A DNA stretch of 40,137 nt from Clostridia bacterium (GCA_029256325.1 JAQSYD010000069.1:1-40137), one strand, 5' to 3'. Positions 23,195 through 31,198 are shown, counted from the first letter of the stretch. Program-made: numbers and translations. The notes: a model not told the origin generated them from the sequence alone.

Positions 23195-23521
23195 ATTAAA
23201 GCAGTTACGATGTTTTTTCTCGCAGTTGAATTTATAACATTTATACTTATTTCTATAATACATTTATTTAGATTACTATTTGATAGTTTTAATAATGTTT
23301 TAGCAAGTTACATAGAGACACTCGCTAAAAATCATATTGGCTCAATAAAAGGAACGTTTGATATTTTAGGGCTATGGGTTAGTAGCTTTTCAACTAAGAA
23401 ATTGCCACTCAAAGAAACTATGATGCACTTTTGGGAGTATAAGATTACATGGGTAGGTTTAGCATTAATTGTCCTGTTAATCTTACAGAACTATAGTGAA
23501 AATAGACAAGAATACTATTAA
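23195..23521 (+). CDS. Small membrane protein, two predicted helices, unusual start
   Basis: About 108 aa with a hydrophobic N-terminal helix (MFFLAVEFITFILISIIHLF) and a C-terminal one (TWVGLALIVLLILQ), joined by a polar loop of about 60 residues. Start assignment is unclear. The strong GGGGGGG at 23182-23188 has no ATG behind it; an in-frame ATT at 23195 lies at the right distance, the ATG at 23210 lacks a ribosome-binding site, and the TTG at 23180 precedes the site. Function unknown. It may be cotranscribed with the next small gene. Confidence 0.45.
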   Translation: MKAVTMFFLAVEFITFILISIIHLFRLLFDSFNNVLASYIETLAKNHIGSIKGTFDILGLWVSSFSTKKLPLKETMMHFWEYKITWVGLALIVLLILQNYSENRQEYY

Positions 23522-23592
23522 TTATAGATAACTTCAAATATTATATCTAGTTAAGATTGCTATGAAATTTATTATTTTAAGGGGGATTTATA

Positions 23593-23949
23593 ATGTCAGA
23601 TACAACAGATAACAAAATAATAATAAGAGAAGTAGTATCATTACTTTCAAAAAAGCTAAGTACGATATTTCATGAAAGAAATATTTTACGTGCAGTAGAT
23701 AGTAGAAAATATCATGGTGTTTCAGAAGAACTTGATATGTGCTTGTTTGTTTGTACAAATGAACTACAAAAGCCAAAGGTGAGAGCAGGTCAAAGAGCAT
23801 CAATCTTTGAGAAGTGCTATTGGCTGACTTTATCAGAGAAGAAAAGAAAAGTCATTGTATTTACAAATGAAGATTTCTATAACAAGTTTATTGAAGGGTA
23901 TTCAGAGTTTCTTAAAGGTATAGAAACAATGCTTATTAAATACGAGTAA
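23593..23949 (+). CDS. Uncharacterised 118-aa protein
   Basis: 118 aa, soluble, starting MSDTTDNKIIIREVVSLL after AAGGGGGA. A helical N-terminus is followed by short strands around DMCLFVCTNE and a KKRKVIVFTNEDF segment, then a C-terminal helix. The pattern suggests a compact alpha/beta domain, but no catalytic motif or family is recognised. It lies 42 bp before the exported protein gene on the same strand with no terminator between, so the two are probably cotranscribed. Confidence 0.5.
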   Translation: MSDTTDNKIIIREVVSLLSKKLSTIFHERNILRAVDSRKYHGVSEELDMCLFVCTNELQKPKVRAGQRASIFEKCYWLTLSEKKRKVIVFTNEDFYNKFIEGYSEFLKGIETMLIKYE

Positions 23950-23991
23950 ATAGTTAATGAGGTGGACAAAAAACAAGTTTTGGAGGTTCAA

Positions 23992-24918
23992 ATGAAAAAG
24001 ACATTAATAATTTTAATCCCTCTATTCATTCTGGTTACTTTAGCTATAAGTAATCCTAGTAAAGTTGAATATGTAGAATGGGCAAATAAACAGATCATTG
24101 GGGAAAACGATAATCTCATTAACAAGTTAGGTAGTGCAATAGCTTCACCAATCATAAATGAAGCTACTACTTTTGATAACTATCTACTATTTTCAGTATA
24201 TAAGACAGTAAATATTGATGGGTCTGTATATAAGACACTTGGAATTTATAGAAGCTTTATACTTATGTCAAAATCAGAAGGATATATAAATCTTAACTAT
24301 AATAATAATTCATCTAATCAAATAACATCAAGTAATCAAAGTATAAACATAAATACGCTAATTGAGAGTGCAGGAACTGAAGTAAATAACTTGATAGACA
24401 GTGCCAATAAAGCTATTAACGATGCTTTAACCTTTCAACCAACACAACCAATGACTGATAGTTCTGATGAATTAGATATTGGAGGTACAATAATTGAAGG
24501 TACAGTTTATAATACCTATGCCAATGGGAGATACGGTTTTACTATCGACTATCCAAACCAATTTGGAATAGGAATACCACCACAAAATGGTGATGGTCTT
24601 GAGTTTATTTCACGAGATGGTAAGGCTGGTTTGGTAGCATCAGGTCGCAACAATGTTATGGACGAAAACGCAAAGGACATGTACGAAGCAGAAGTTGCAA
24701 GTATAAATAACATATCATATAAGTTTCAAAAAGATAATTGGTTCGTACTATCTTGGATAGACAATAAAACTGTCTATTATGCGAGGGTGATTGTAGGAGA
24801 AGGCTCTATAAATACATTCATGTTCTCATGCCCTGAAGAACAATTAGACCAATATTACGATATTATTGAACATATAAGTAAGTCATTTAAAAAAGGAAAC
24901 ATAGAAATTGCTAATTAG
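23992..24918 (+). CDS. Exported or membrane-anchored DUF4359-like protein
   Basis: About 308 aa from ATG 23992 (GGAGG seven bases before); the frame is open to 23962. An N-terminal hydrophobic signal/anchor (MKKTLIILIPLFILVTLAIS) lacks a lipobox Cys. Right after it come NPS and Y-V-E-W-A, the pattern I associate with DUF4359, up to about residue 105 (TLGIYRSFILMS). An Asn/Ser-rich linker of about 60 residues leads to a C-terminal globular domain (about 175-305) beginning with NGRYGFTIDYP, a motif common in extracytoplasmic domains of Gram-positive proteins. So it is probably surface-exposed. Role in the island unknown. Confidence 0.55.
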   Translation: MKKTLIILIPLFILVTLAISNPSKVEYVEWANKQIIGENDNLINKLGSAIASPIINEATTFDNYLLFSVYKTVNIDGSVYKTLGIYRSFILMSKSEGYINLNYNNNSSNQITSSNQSININTLIESAGTEVNNLIDSANKAINDALTFQPTQPMTDSSDELDIGGTIIEGTVYNTYANGRYGFTIDYPNQFGIGIPPQNGDGLEFISRDGKAGLVASGRNNVMDENAKDMYEAEVASINNISYKFQKDNWFVLSWIDNKTVYYARVIVGEGSINTFMFSCPEEQLDQYYDIIEHISKSFKKGNIEIAN

Positions 24919-25034
24919 TATGTAGGTTACGCAAATTCAATAATCAGAACTTATGAAACACAAAAGTATGATTGTATTTCTGTTGATGATGATATTAGAT
25001 GATAATAATTTTGTAAAGTTAAGGGGTTTTGTTT

Positions 25035-25682
25035 ATGTGGGAAACAAGAGAAGTATCAATTAAATCACTTAAAACTGTACTTAAAGTAGAAGCAGATATT
25101 ATTTTTGAGGGTTTCGAGTTAATTGAAAGAATTAGTGATTTATTAGATAACTTACTAAATCCAACATCTTTTTCAAGAGTAGCAAACCTTGTTCTTGTTA
25201 AAGGAAGCAACTTATGTCAAGGAATTTTCTGTTTGGTGATAGAGGGTCTTGGGCAAGAAGCAGGGGCTCTTTTAAGACCTACTATCGAAAGCATTGAGTT
25301 ATTATGCTATATAGAAAAAAGACCTGATAGAGTTGAACAGATTTTAAGCGATAAAAAGCCAAGTGTAGGAGAGATTGCAAAAGAAATTGAAGGACATTTC
25401 CATGACTTAAGAAAGCATCTGAATACTCACGCATCTCATTTATCTATATCTTTTGAAGCAATGAACCATCTAATTGATTTTGAAAAAGAACAATTTGTGG
25501 TTAAGAAAAAACAAGGATATTCTGAAAAGTCACTTAAAGCAAATTTACGCTCGCTGTTTAGCATGTTATTCTTTTTGTGCTATGAAGGTACACTTTGCTT
25601 AAATAATTGTGGAGAATTATCAGATGATATTGCGATAGCAATCGATAATTGGAAACTAAAGGGTGGGAGTGTTTTTCGGTAG
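25035..25682 (+). CDS. DUF5677-like helical protein
   Basis: About 215 aa from ATG 25035 after AAGGGG. Almost entirely helical. The central segment with Q-G-I-F-C-L-V-I-E-G-L-G-Q-E-A-G-A-L-L-R and the E-S-I-E-L-L helix resembles the DUF5677-type proteins found next to defence and mobile genes, but I give that by eye. A His/Asp-rich stretch (EGHFHDLRKHLNTHASHLS, residues about 118-136) could bind metal or be catalytic. It faces the integrase gene across a bidirectional terminator. The 24919-25034 gap holds nothing recognisable. Confidence 0.45.
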   Translation: MWETREVSIKSLKTVLKVEADIIFEGFELIERISDLLDNLLNPTSFSRVANLVLVKGSNLCQGIFCLVIEGLGQEAGALLRPTIESIELLCYIEKRPDRVEQILSDKKPSVGEIAKEIEGHFHDLRKHLNTHASHLSISFEAMNHLIDFEKEQFVVKKKQGYSEKSLKANLRSLFSMLFFLCYEGTLCLNNCGELSDDIAIAIDNWKLKGGSVFR

Positions 25683-25715
25683 AGTATAGTTAATAATATT
25701 CTTTTCGATATAGCT

Positions 25716-25745
25716 AAAAGAGAGCAGTTGATACTGCTCTCTTTT
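25716..25745. terminator. Bidirectional terminator between cargo and integrase
   Basis: A perfect 13-bp stem (AAAAGAGAGCAGT / ACTGCTCTCTTTT) with a 4-nt loop and T-tracts on both strands, between convergent genes. Confidence 0.9.
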
Positions 25746-26667
25746 ACACCTTAATGTTATTCAACGGATTAAATTTATCATTCTGCTCTTGAATAGCAGA
25801 CATAAACAAATCAGCATATCTTTTAGTCATTTCTAATTTTGCATGACCAAGAATTTTCTGAAGGCTGAATATATCTCCACCTGACATTATCCAATTCTTG
25901 GCGAAACTGTGGCGAAAAGTATGACAGGATAGGCGTACATCACTAAAGTTCATGATTTCTTTTAGCCTTTTAAATACATTCTGCACAGCATTTTCAGATA
26001 ATCTATTATTCTCATTATCAGTAAAAACAGAGTTAACTCTTTCTTCGGTTTTAAAATAGCTTTCCTTAAAATATTTCAATTCTAATAGTTCCTTTTTTAG
26101 CTTATCAACTAAAGGTATAGTTCTTTGAATACGCTTCTTGCCTATAACGGTTATCTTATCATTATTCATATCAATATCATTCCAAGTAAGGTTGCAAAGT
26201 TCGCCTAATCTTATTCCTGTACCAAGTAAAGTGAGGATAATAACATAATCACGATATGCAAAATAAGACTTCTCTCTATGGCTTAACCTTCTATAATAGT
26301 TAAGCATTTGAGTAATATGGTATTCGGTATAACAAATGATTTTTAATTCTTCCTTTTGATAACTTAGCTTCGCTGTAGGATTTTGTTTTTCTATTATGAT
26401 TTCTTCATTGCTACAATACTTATAAAATACTTTAAGGTTTCTCAGCTTATGATTTATTGAAGCAGGTTTATTCCCTTTGTTCTGACATCCCATTAAATAA
26501 GATTTTGTAATGTTAGCTGTAACATCTTCGATATTTACTGCTTCTCTTTCAACGCAGAACCCATGAAAGTCATTAAGTGTATTCTCATAGCTTGAAATTG
26601 ATTGCTTTGATAAGTTGGTGAATTTCCTATCGTCTATAAAGTCCTTGATTGCAAATTTTAATAACAA
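25744..26667 (-). CDS. Tyrosine recombinase, integrase of the element
   Basis: About 307 aa from TTG 26667, which has AAGGAG ten bases before; the frame is open to a TTG at 26721 without such a site. A SAM-like core-binding domain (about 1-105) precedes the catalytic domain with the complete active site: R153 (GTGIRLGEL), K177 or K178 (GKKR), H249-x2-R252 (HTFRHSF), H275 (LGHAKLEMT) and nucleophile Y284 (KRYADL). It catalyses strand exchange between the element's attP and the 3' part of tRNA-Pro. It lies 73 bp from attR, and transcription points into the element. No separate excisionase gene is recognised. Confidence 0.95.
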   Translation of the reverse strand: MLLKFAIKDFIDDRKFTNLSKQSISSYENTLNDFHGFCVEREAVNIEDVTANITKSYLMGCQNKGNKPASINHKLRNLKVFYKYCSNEEIIIEKQNPTAKLSYQKEELKIICYTEYHITQMLNYYRRLSHREKSYFAYRDYVIILTLLGTGIRLGELCNLTWNDIDMNNDKITVIGKKRIQRTIPLVDKLKKELLELKYFKESYFKTEERVNSVFTDNENNRLSENAVQNVFKRLKEIMNFSDVRLSCHTFRHSFAKNWIMSGGDIFSLQKILGHAKLEMTKRYADLFMSAIQEQNDKFNPLNNIKV

Positions 26668-26760
26668 AAAGACCACTCTCCTTCTAATTTTTACATAGAA
26701 ATCAAATGGTCGGTTTTCCAATATTCCGTTCTACTGCAACCACTTTATTATTTGAAAGTA

Positions 26761-26780
26761 AAAAAGGGCTTCAAGCCCTT
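26761..26780 (-). terminator. Terminator of tRNA-Pro supplied by the element
   Basis: AAGGGCT / AGCCCTT with a 3-nt loop; read on the minus strand it ends in TTTTTT, 13 bp after the CCA. It replaces the original terminator now at 15563-15600. Confidence 0.75.
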
Positions 26781-26792
26781 GCAATTAACAAC

Positions 26793-26840
26793 ATGGTCTG
26801 GGTAACAGGATTTGAACCTGCGACCTCTTGAACCCCATTC
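26793..26840. repeat. attR: 48-bp direct repeat within the intact tRNA-Pro
   Basis: Identical to 15614-15661. At this end the repeat is continuous with the 5' half of the tRNA, so the element restored the gene on integration. Confidence 0.92.
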
Positions 26841-26870
26841 AAGCGCGCTACCAAGCTGCGCTATACCCAG
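26794..26870 (-). tRNA. tRNA-Pro (anticodon GGG), integration target
   Basis: 77 nt including encoded CCA. A 7-bp acceptor stem CTGGGTA / TACCCAG, D-arm GCGC-AGCTTGGTA-GCGC, anticodon arm CTTGA-ATGGGGT-TCAAG, 5-nt variable loop AGGTC and T-arm GCAGG-TTCAAAT-CCTGT all fold correctly. Loop bases 34-36 are GGG, reading CCC and CCU codons. The 3' part was brought by the element. Confidence 0.95.
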
Positions 26871-26880
26871 ACGTCAACAA

Positions 26881-26909
26881 ATAATATATCACAATAGTTT
26901 AATATGCAA
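26881..26909 (-). promoter_or_regulatory. Promoter of tRNA-Pro
   Basis: On the minus strand TTGCAT (complement of 26904-26909), a 17-bp spacer, then TATTAT (complement of 26881-26886), ending 10 bp before the tRNA. To the right, 26910-27110 carries only a weak nested inverted repeat (CAGTTTGA 27005-27012, TCAAACTG 27054-27061). Confidence 0.65.
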
Positions 26910-27110
26910 ATACCTATTGATATATACCTTTAAAAAATGGAAATAGGTATGTAGCACTATTTTTAACTGAAGCTAATAAATTATACATTTCTTGAAGGAT
27001 TAAACAGTTTGATGGAGAAATATATAAGGTAAACCAAAAGGGAACAGCAGTGTTCAAACTGCAACTTTTATAAAGTTAACCATAGTTCATATTGTGAGGC
27101 ACGGGGTATT

Positions 27111-28385
27111 ATGGCAAAAAAGTCAAAAAAGAAAAAATCTTCCTCGATACATATCATAACCATCTTATTTTTAGCGGTTTGTATTGCATATATATTCAGG
27201 TATTTTGCCTTTAAGATAGAAACTGAAATGGTAAAATATGATTCTATGGAGAATAGTATTGCAACCCAAGGCGTGCTTATTAAGAATGAGTGGTCTATGG
27301 CTCTGCCCGGTGGAACAGCGGCAGATTACAAGGCAAATGAGGGGGAACGAGTATCCATTGGCAAACAAATATTAAATATATCTAAGAATGACGGTGCAGA
27401 TGAGAATATTTCCCTTAAAATTGACAAAATTAATGAAAGAATAGAAGAAATCAAAAAGGCGGAAGCAGACAACAATTTTTTTGCAGCAGATAAGCAGAAA
27501 ATTGATGCGAATATACAGAATAGTATAAGCGAACTTAAAACTGTAACAGAGTCCGGTAATTTTTCAAGACTGGAAGAGGTTAAAAGTGAGCTTGCTGCTA
27601 ATGTATACAAAAAGTCTTTAGTGGCGGGCACTGATAGCTTCAGTGGTCAGAATATTGAGCAGCTTATGAATGAAAAGGCTGCCTTACAAGAAATACAAAA
27701 GAACAATTCCAATGTTGTATATGCGCGCACCAGCGGCTTGGTCAGCTATGAGCTGGACGGCTATGAGGCTGTGCTGAAGCCAGAAAGCATTCAAGGATTG
27801 AAGGTTTCAAGTATTCTGGAAATAATAAATGCAGCAGGTGAAAAGAATAATAAAAAGAATGAAGAGAAACTGGAAGGCGTAAAGGTCGTTGACAACTTTG
27901 AATGGTATATTGCCTCTGTAATACCCAAGGGGATCCTTACAAAGGATGATATAGGTAAAAGCATACAAGTGAGGTTTAAGGACAATAACAATACAGTGGT
28001 GAGTGGTACATTAAAGCATTTTGATGAGGGTAATGAAAATGGAAATCTAATCGTTGTTAGGACAGGTGAGCAGCTCAAGGATTTTCAGCGAATCAGAACA
28101 GCAAATGTAGAGATCATCACAAAACACAAAGAAGGCTTGATCGTGCCGTTAAAATGTATTGTAGAAAAAGAAGGTCTTAAGGGTGTGTTTATAGAAAGAA
28201 GCGGTATGGCAAGGTTCGTACCTATAAAAATTGCAATGTCAAATGAAAAGGAAGCTTTAGTAGAAAATCTAGATAAAGACGACAAGGGATATGACAGCAA
28301 AAACTATGAGCTTAAACCCTACGACAGAGTTATAACGACAGTTGACAAAGTGAAACAAGATCAAATGCTGCCAGGAGCTTTCTAA
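27111..28385 (+). CDS. HlyD-like membrane-fusion/adaptor protein
   Basis: 424 aa. A lysine-rich N-terminus (MAKKSKKKKSSS) and one membrane helix (about residues 13-33) anchor a large extracytoplasmic part. There is a biotinyl-lipoyl-like half motif (about 48-85), a coiled-coil hairpin (about 98-165, Lys/Glu-rich), a second lipoyl half (VVYARTSGLVSYELDG) and a C-terminal beta-barrel region near 250-420. This is the HlyD/secretion-adaptor layout, but there is no ABC exporter gene nearby. In Clostridia such a gene often precedes yggS-sepF, so a cell-envelope or division role is possible. Start ATG 27111; the upstream signal is weak (GCACGGGGTATT). Confidence 0.7.
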   Translation: MAKKSKKKKSSSIHIITILFLAVCIAYIFRYFAFKIETEMVKYDSMENSIATQGVLIKNEWSMALPGGTAADYKANEGERVSIGKQILNISKNDGADENISLKIDKINERIEEIKKAEADNNFFAADKQKIDANIQNSISELKTVTESGNFSRLEEVKSELAANVYKKSLVAGTDSFSGQNIEQLMNEKAALQEIQKNNSNVVYARTSGLVSYELDGYEAVLKPESIQGLKVSSILEIINAAGEKNNKKNEEKLEGVKVVDNFEWYIASVIPKGILTKDDIGKSIQVRFKDNNNTVVSGTLKHFDEGNENGNLIVVRTGEQLKDFQRIRTANVEIITKHKEGLIVPLKCIVEKEGLKGVFIERSGMARFVPIKIAMSNEKEALVENLDKDDKGYDSKNYELKPYDRVITTVDKVKQDQMLPGAF

Positions 28386-28398
28386 AGGAGTGAATCAC

Positions 28399-29097
28399 TT
28401 GGATAATATTCAAGTCAATATAGCTGATATTAAGGAAGAAATTAAAAAAATCTGCCATCACTGTGGGAGAAATCATGAGGATATTACATTAATAGCAGTT
28501 ACAAAGACCATAGACCCAGAAAGAATAAACGATGCTGTTGATTGCGGCATAGCTGACCTTGGAGAAAACAAGGTGCAGGAAATCATGGATAAATATGATG
28601 CAGTATCAAAAAATATAAAATGGCACCTTATTGGGCATTTACAGACGAATAAGGTAAAATATATAATAGATAAAGTAGGGCTTATCCATTCTGTTGATAG
28701 CATTAAATTAGCAGAAGAGATCAGTAAAAGAGCCGAGAAGAACAATATTACAAAGGATGTGTTAGTGCAAATCAATGTAGCAGAAGAAGAAACAAAGTTC
28801 GGAATAGGTTTAGAAGAAGCAGTGGATTTTGTAAAAAGCATTTCTGGATTTGGCAGCATTCGTATTAAAGGCTTGATGACAATAGCGCCTTACATGGAAG
28901 ATCCCGAAGGCGTAAGGCCTGTTTTTAGACAACTTAAGGAAAAATTCGATGAGCTTGCTCAGATGAATTTACCCAATACAGACATGAAGTACCTATCGAT
29001 GGGCATGAGTAATGATTATCAAATTGCTATTGAAGAAGGCGCTAACATGATTAGAATAGGAACCGCCATTTTTGGTAAACGGAATTATAATAAGTAG
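28399..29097 (+). CDS. ylmE: YggS/YlmE-family PLP-binding protein
   Basis: About 232 aa alanine-racemase-fold protein without racemase activity, involved in vitamin B6 and amino/keto acid balance. PLP-binding K36 lies in LIAVTKT; other family marks are the GENKVQE loop, WHLIGHLQTNK and the C-terminal LSMGMSNDYQIAIEEG with GTAIFG. I take TTG 28399, eight bases after AAAGGAG; a GTG at 28390 lies on top of that site. Second gene of the ylm/div cluster, 13 bp after the HlyD-like gene and ahead of sepF, as in many Firmicutes. Confidence 0.92.
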   Translation: MDNIQVNIADIKEEIKKICHHCGRNHEDITLIAVTKTIDPERINDAVDCGIADLGENKVQEIMDKYDAVSKNIKWHLIGHLQTNKVKYIIDKVGLIHSVDSIKLAEEISKRAEKNNITKDVLVQINVAEEETKFGIGLEEAVDFVKSISGFGSIRIKGLMTIAPYMEDPEGVRPVFRQLKEKFDELAQMNLPNTDMKYLSMGMSNDYQIAIEEGANMIRIGTAIFGKRNYNK

Positions 29098-29127
29098 TTA
29101 TTTTAGAATTAATTGGGGGTAAAGTTA

Positions 29128-29592
29128 ATGAGTTCAAATTTTTTTAATAAAGTGTTATATTTCATGGGTATAGGCGATAATATTGAGGAGGAGATTGAGG
29201 AGCAGGAGATTGCAGCAACCTCTACAAAACCGCAAATTGAATCAGTAACATCCGTGAAGAAGAATAATGTAGTGAATTTGCATTCTGCTTCCCTACCAAT
29301 GAAGGTAGTGGTGGTTGAGCCTACAAATTATGATGAGGTACAAGAAATCTGCAACAATCTAAAAAGCAAGAAGCCAATCATTATCAACTTTGAAAACATT
29401 GATAAGGACGTAGCCAGAAGAATGGTTGATTTTATAAGCGGTGCAGTTTTTGCATTGGATGGAACAATTCAGAAGGTTTCAAACGGAATCGTAGTGGTTG
29501 CACCATCAAATGTTGATATTTTAGGTAATCTTAAAAATGGAATTGGCAGAGAAGATTTCGACTTAGAAGGAATTTTCAGCTGGTTAAAATAG
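29128..29592 (+). CDS. sepF: SepF cell-division protein
   Basis: About 154 aa from ATG 29128 (GGGGGT upstream; an in-frame TTG at 29113 precedes it). An N-terminal amphipathic helix (MSSNFFNKVLYFMG) for membrane binding and an acidic linker lead to the SepF core (about 65-150) with KPIIINFENIDKDVARRMVDFISGAVFALDG. It polymerises and tethers FtsZ filaments to the membrane at the septum. Position between ylmE and yggT is the conserved one. Confidence 0.93.
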   Translation: MSSNFFNKVLYFMGIGDNIEEEIEEQEIAATSTKPQIESVTSVKKNNVVNLHSASLPMKVVVVEPTNYDEVQEICNNLKSKKPIIINFENIDKDVARRMVDFISGAVFALDGTIQKVSNGIVVVAPSNVDILGNLKNGIGREDFDLEGIFSWLK

Positions 29593-29624
29593 TTATAATA
29601 CAACAAAAGAATGTGAGTGATAAA

Positions 29625-29906
29625 ATGGAATATTTACTTATTAGATCATTGAGTGTTTTTTTTCAGCTGGTTAATTTATTGCTTGTAATAAGGGTTGTTC
29701 TATCTTGGGCGAGGTATAACCCCTATAACAAATATATCACACTGCTATTTAATGTAACGGAGCCGGTATTAGAGCCTTTTAGAAAGCTTATGAGCAGGCT
29801 TAATGTTAACTTTGAAATGGTAGATCTATCACCATTAGTTGCCATGCTTTGTATTCAATACATTATTCAGCCCCTTACTTACACCTTGATAAGACTTTTC
29901 TTTTAG
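29625..29906 (+). CDS. ylmG: YggT-family membrane protein (YlmG)
   Basis: About 93 aa from ATG 29625; a GTG at 29613 is in frame but GAGTGA fits the ATG. Two hydrophobic helices (about 8-28 and 67-90) flank the family motif R-V-V-L-S-W and Y-N-P, followed by T-E-P-V-L-E-P-F-R. Exact biochemical function is not established; the family lies in division clusters and affects septation and envelope function. Confidence 0.9.
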   Translation: MEYLLIRSLSVFFQLVNLLLVIRVVLSWARYNPYNKYITLLFNVTEPVLEPFRKLMSRLNVNFEMVDLSPLVAMLCIQYIIQPLTYTLIRLFF

Positions 29907-29918
29907 GAGCGGTTTGGT

Positions 29919-30701
29919 TTGGATAGAAGCAAGGTAATTGAGAAATTTACAGACTATGATGACAGGTTGTTGGTCAATAAGATTCTTGATGCAATAGAAT
30001 ATTGCAGAAAAAATTTTACATACAAGGCCACAACTTTTTTGGACCCCAGGCAGCAAAAGCTTGTAGAGGGTCTGCTAAAGCAAGAAAAAAACATTGAATA
30101 TGATGTTGAGAGTGGAATTGAAAATAGCGAAAGAAAACTCTACATCATATATCATGAAGACTATGATATGGACGACATTGAAAAGTCCTATCAAATATTA
30201 GAATTTTCCTGGTACAACAAAGGGGTAAAAAAACCCTCCCATAGAGATTTTTTAGGAAGCATAATAGGTGCCGGCATAAAAAGAGAAATGCTGGGAGATA
30301 TTATTCTTCAGGAGGATAAGGCCTATGTTGTATGCAGTAAAGAAGTATCAGAATACATATTGTATAATATTGATAGAGTAGGAAGCCTGCCCGTAAAGGT
30401 ACAGCTTGTAGAGCAAGCAGGTATAATTGAAGAAAAAGAAAAGATCATAAATGCCACAGTTGCTTCCTTGAGACTGGATAGCATAATAAGTGCCAGCTTC
30501 GGACTTTCAAGAACTAAGGCTGCAGAGTTAATAAAGTCCGGTAGAGTGCGAGTTAACTGGGAAGAAAAGGACCTAACCTCAAAAGTAATTAAACAAAGCG
30601 ATGTTATTTCAATAAGAGGAAAAGGCAGAATTATTCTAGAAGAAATAGCAGGTAACACGAAAAAGGATAGAATAAGAATTACTATAAAGAAGTTTGTTTA
30701 A
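29919..30701 (+). CDS. ylmH: YlmH-type RNA-binding protein with S4 domain
   Basis: 260 aa, normal length. The N-terminal two thirds are the YlmH-specific domain (with FLDPRQQKL near residue 45 and HRDFLGSIIGAGIKREMLGD near 110). The C-terminal S4 RNA-binding domain spans about 182-245 (LRLDSIISASFGLSRTKAAE, then GRVRVNW). Starts with TTG at 29919 after AGGAGCGG. Homologues bind RNA and have been linked to ribosome handling; it is cotranscribed with division genes. Confidence 0.9.
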   Translation: MDRSKVIEKFTDYDDRLLVNKILDAIEYCRKNFTYKATTFLDPRQQKLVEGLLKQEKNIEYDVESGIENSERKLYIIYHEDYDMDDIEKSYQILEFSWYNKGVKKPSHRDFLGSIIGAGIKREMLGDIILQEDKAYVVCSKEVSEYILYNIDRVGSLPVKVQLVEQAGIIEEKEKIINATVASLRLDSIISASFGLSRTKAAELIKSGRVRVNWEEKDLTSKVIKQSDVISIRGKGRIILEEIAGNTKKDRIRITIKKFV

Positions 30702-30715
30702 GGGAGGTTGAAATT

Positions 30716-31165
30716 ATGCTAACTCCAATGGAGATACACAATAAGGAATTCAAAAAAGTGATGAGAGGCTATAAAGAAGAAGAGGTCGATGAGTTTCTAG
30801 ATAAGGTTGTTACAGATTTTGAAAAGCTATATAGAGAAAACGGCGAATTAAAAGATAAGCTATCAGTAATAAATGATAAGGTGGACAGCTATAATTTGAT
30901 GGAGAAAACTCTTCAAAATACACTGGTAGTAGCACAGACCACTGCCGAGGATGTCGTGATAAATGCAAGAAAGAAGTCGGAAGTCATTATACATGAGGCA
31001 GAGGAACAGGCGAAGAGAATAGTTGAAGAAGCCAACAGAAGTGTTGTAGATGTTCATAGAGAATATGAAAACCTTAAAAAAGAGGTACAAGTGTTTAAGA
31101 CCAGGTTTAGAACTCTTCTTGAATCTGAATTGGAAGCCCTGAATGTAAATTTAAACGAGTTGTAA
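30716..31165 (+). CDS. divIVA: DivIVA-family polar/septal scaffold protein
   Basis: 149 aa, at the short end for DivIVA. The N-terminal membrane-curvature domain has LTPMEIHNKEFKKVMRGYKE and the following EVDEFLDKVVTDFEKLY. A parallel coiled coil runs through residues about 30-145. It lacks an extended C-terminal tail. Start ATG 30716 after GGGAGG. It closes the ylm/div operon; a terminator follows. In Bacillus ileS comes next, but here it does not. Confidence 0.92.
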   Translation: MLTPMEIHNKEFKKVMRGYKEEEVDEFLDKVVTDFEKLYRENGELKDKLSVINDKVDSYNLMEKTLQNTLVVAQTTAEDVVINARKKSEVIIHEAEEQAKRIVEEANRSVVDVHREYENLKKEVQVFKTRFRTLLESELEALNVNLNEL

Positions 31166-31170
31166 AAACT

Positions 31171-31198
31171 AAACTCTTTCATTTTAATGAAAGAGTTT
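31171..31198 (+). terminator. Terminator of the division-gene operon
   Basis: A perfect 13-bp stem (AAACTCTTTCATT / AATGAAAGAGTTT) with a 2-nt loop; the following tract is AATTATTT. The 31199-31385 gap also holds AATCGCAC (31246-31253) and its inverse GTGCGATT (31285-31292), a possible leader hairpin before the DAHP synthase gene. Confidence 0.7.

Larger units (their letters stand above)
15614..26840. mobile_element. Integrative element of about 11.2 kb inserted in tRNA-Pro(GGG)
   Basis: Bounded by the 48-bp attL and attR repeats, with a tyrosine integrase next to the intact tRNA at the right end, the classic arrangement for tRNA-targeted islands. Contents: SF2 helicase, two membrane/cytosolic small-gene units, serine recombinase, HNH nuclease, PD-(D/E)XK candidate, exported DUF4359-like protein, DUF5677-like protein and integrase. 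Its codons are more A/T-rich than the flanking housekeeping genes. No capsid, portal, terminase, relaxase or type IV secretion gene is visible, so it is neither a complete prophage nor a self-transmissible conjugative element. It may be a satellite-like or mobilisable genomic island with defence-type cargo; the function is inferred. Confidence 0.9.

Noticed and set aside
23042-23263. 73-codon open frame on the minus strand ahead of the membrane-protein gene
   Set aside because: It overlaps the promoter and start of the plus-strand gene, has no ribosome-binding site, and its Cys/Tyr/Asn-rich translation does not look like a protein.
15614-26840. Complete prophage or conjugative element
   Set aside because: No terminase, portal, capsid, tail, relaxase or type IV secretion gene could be recognised in the 11.2 kb.
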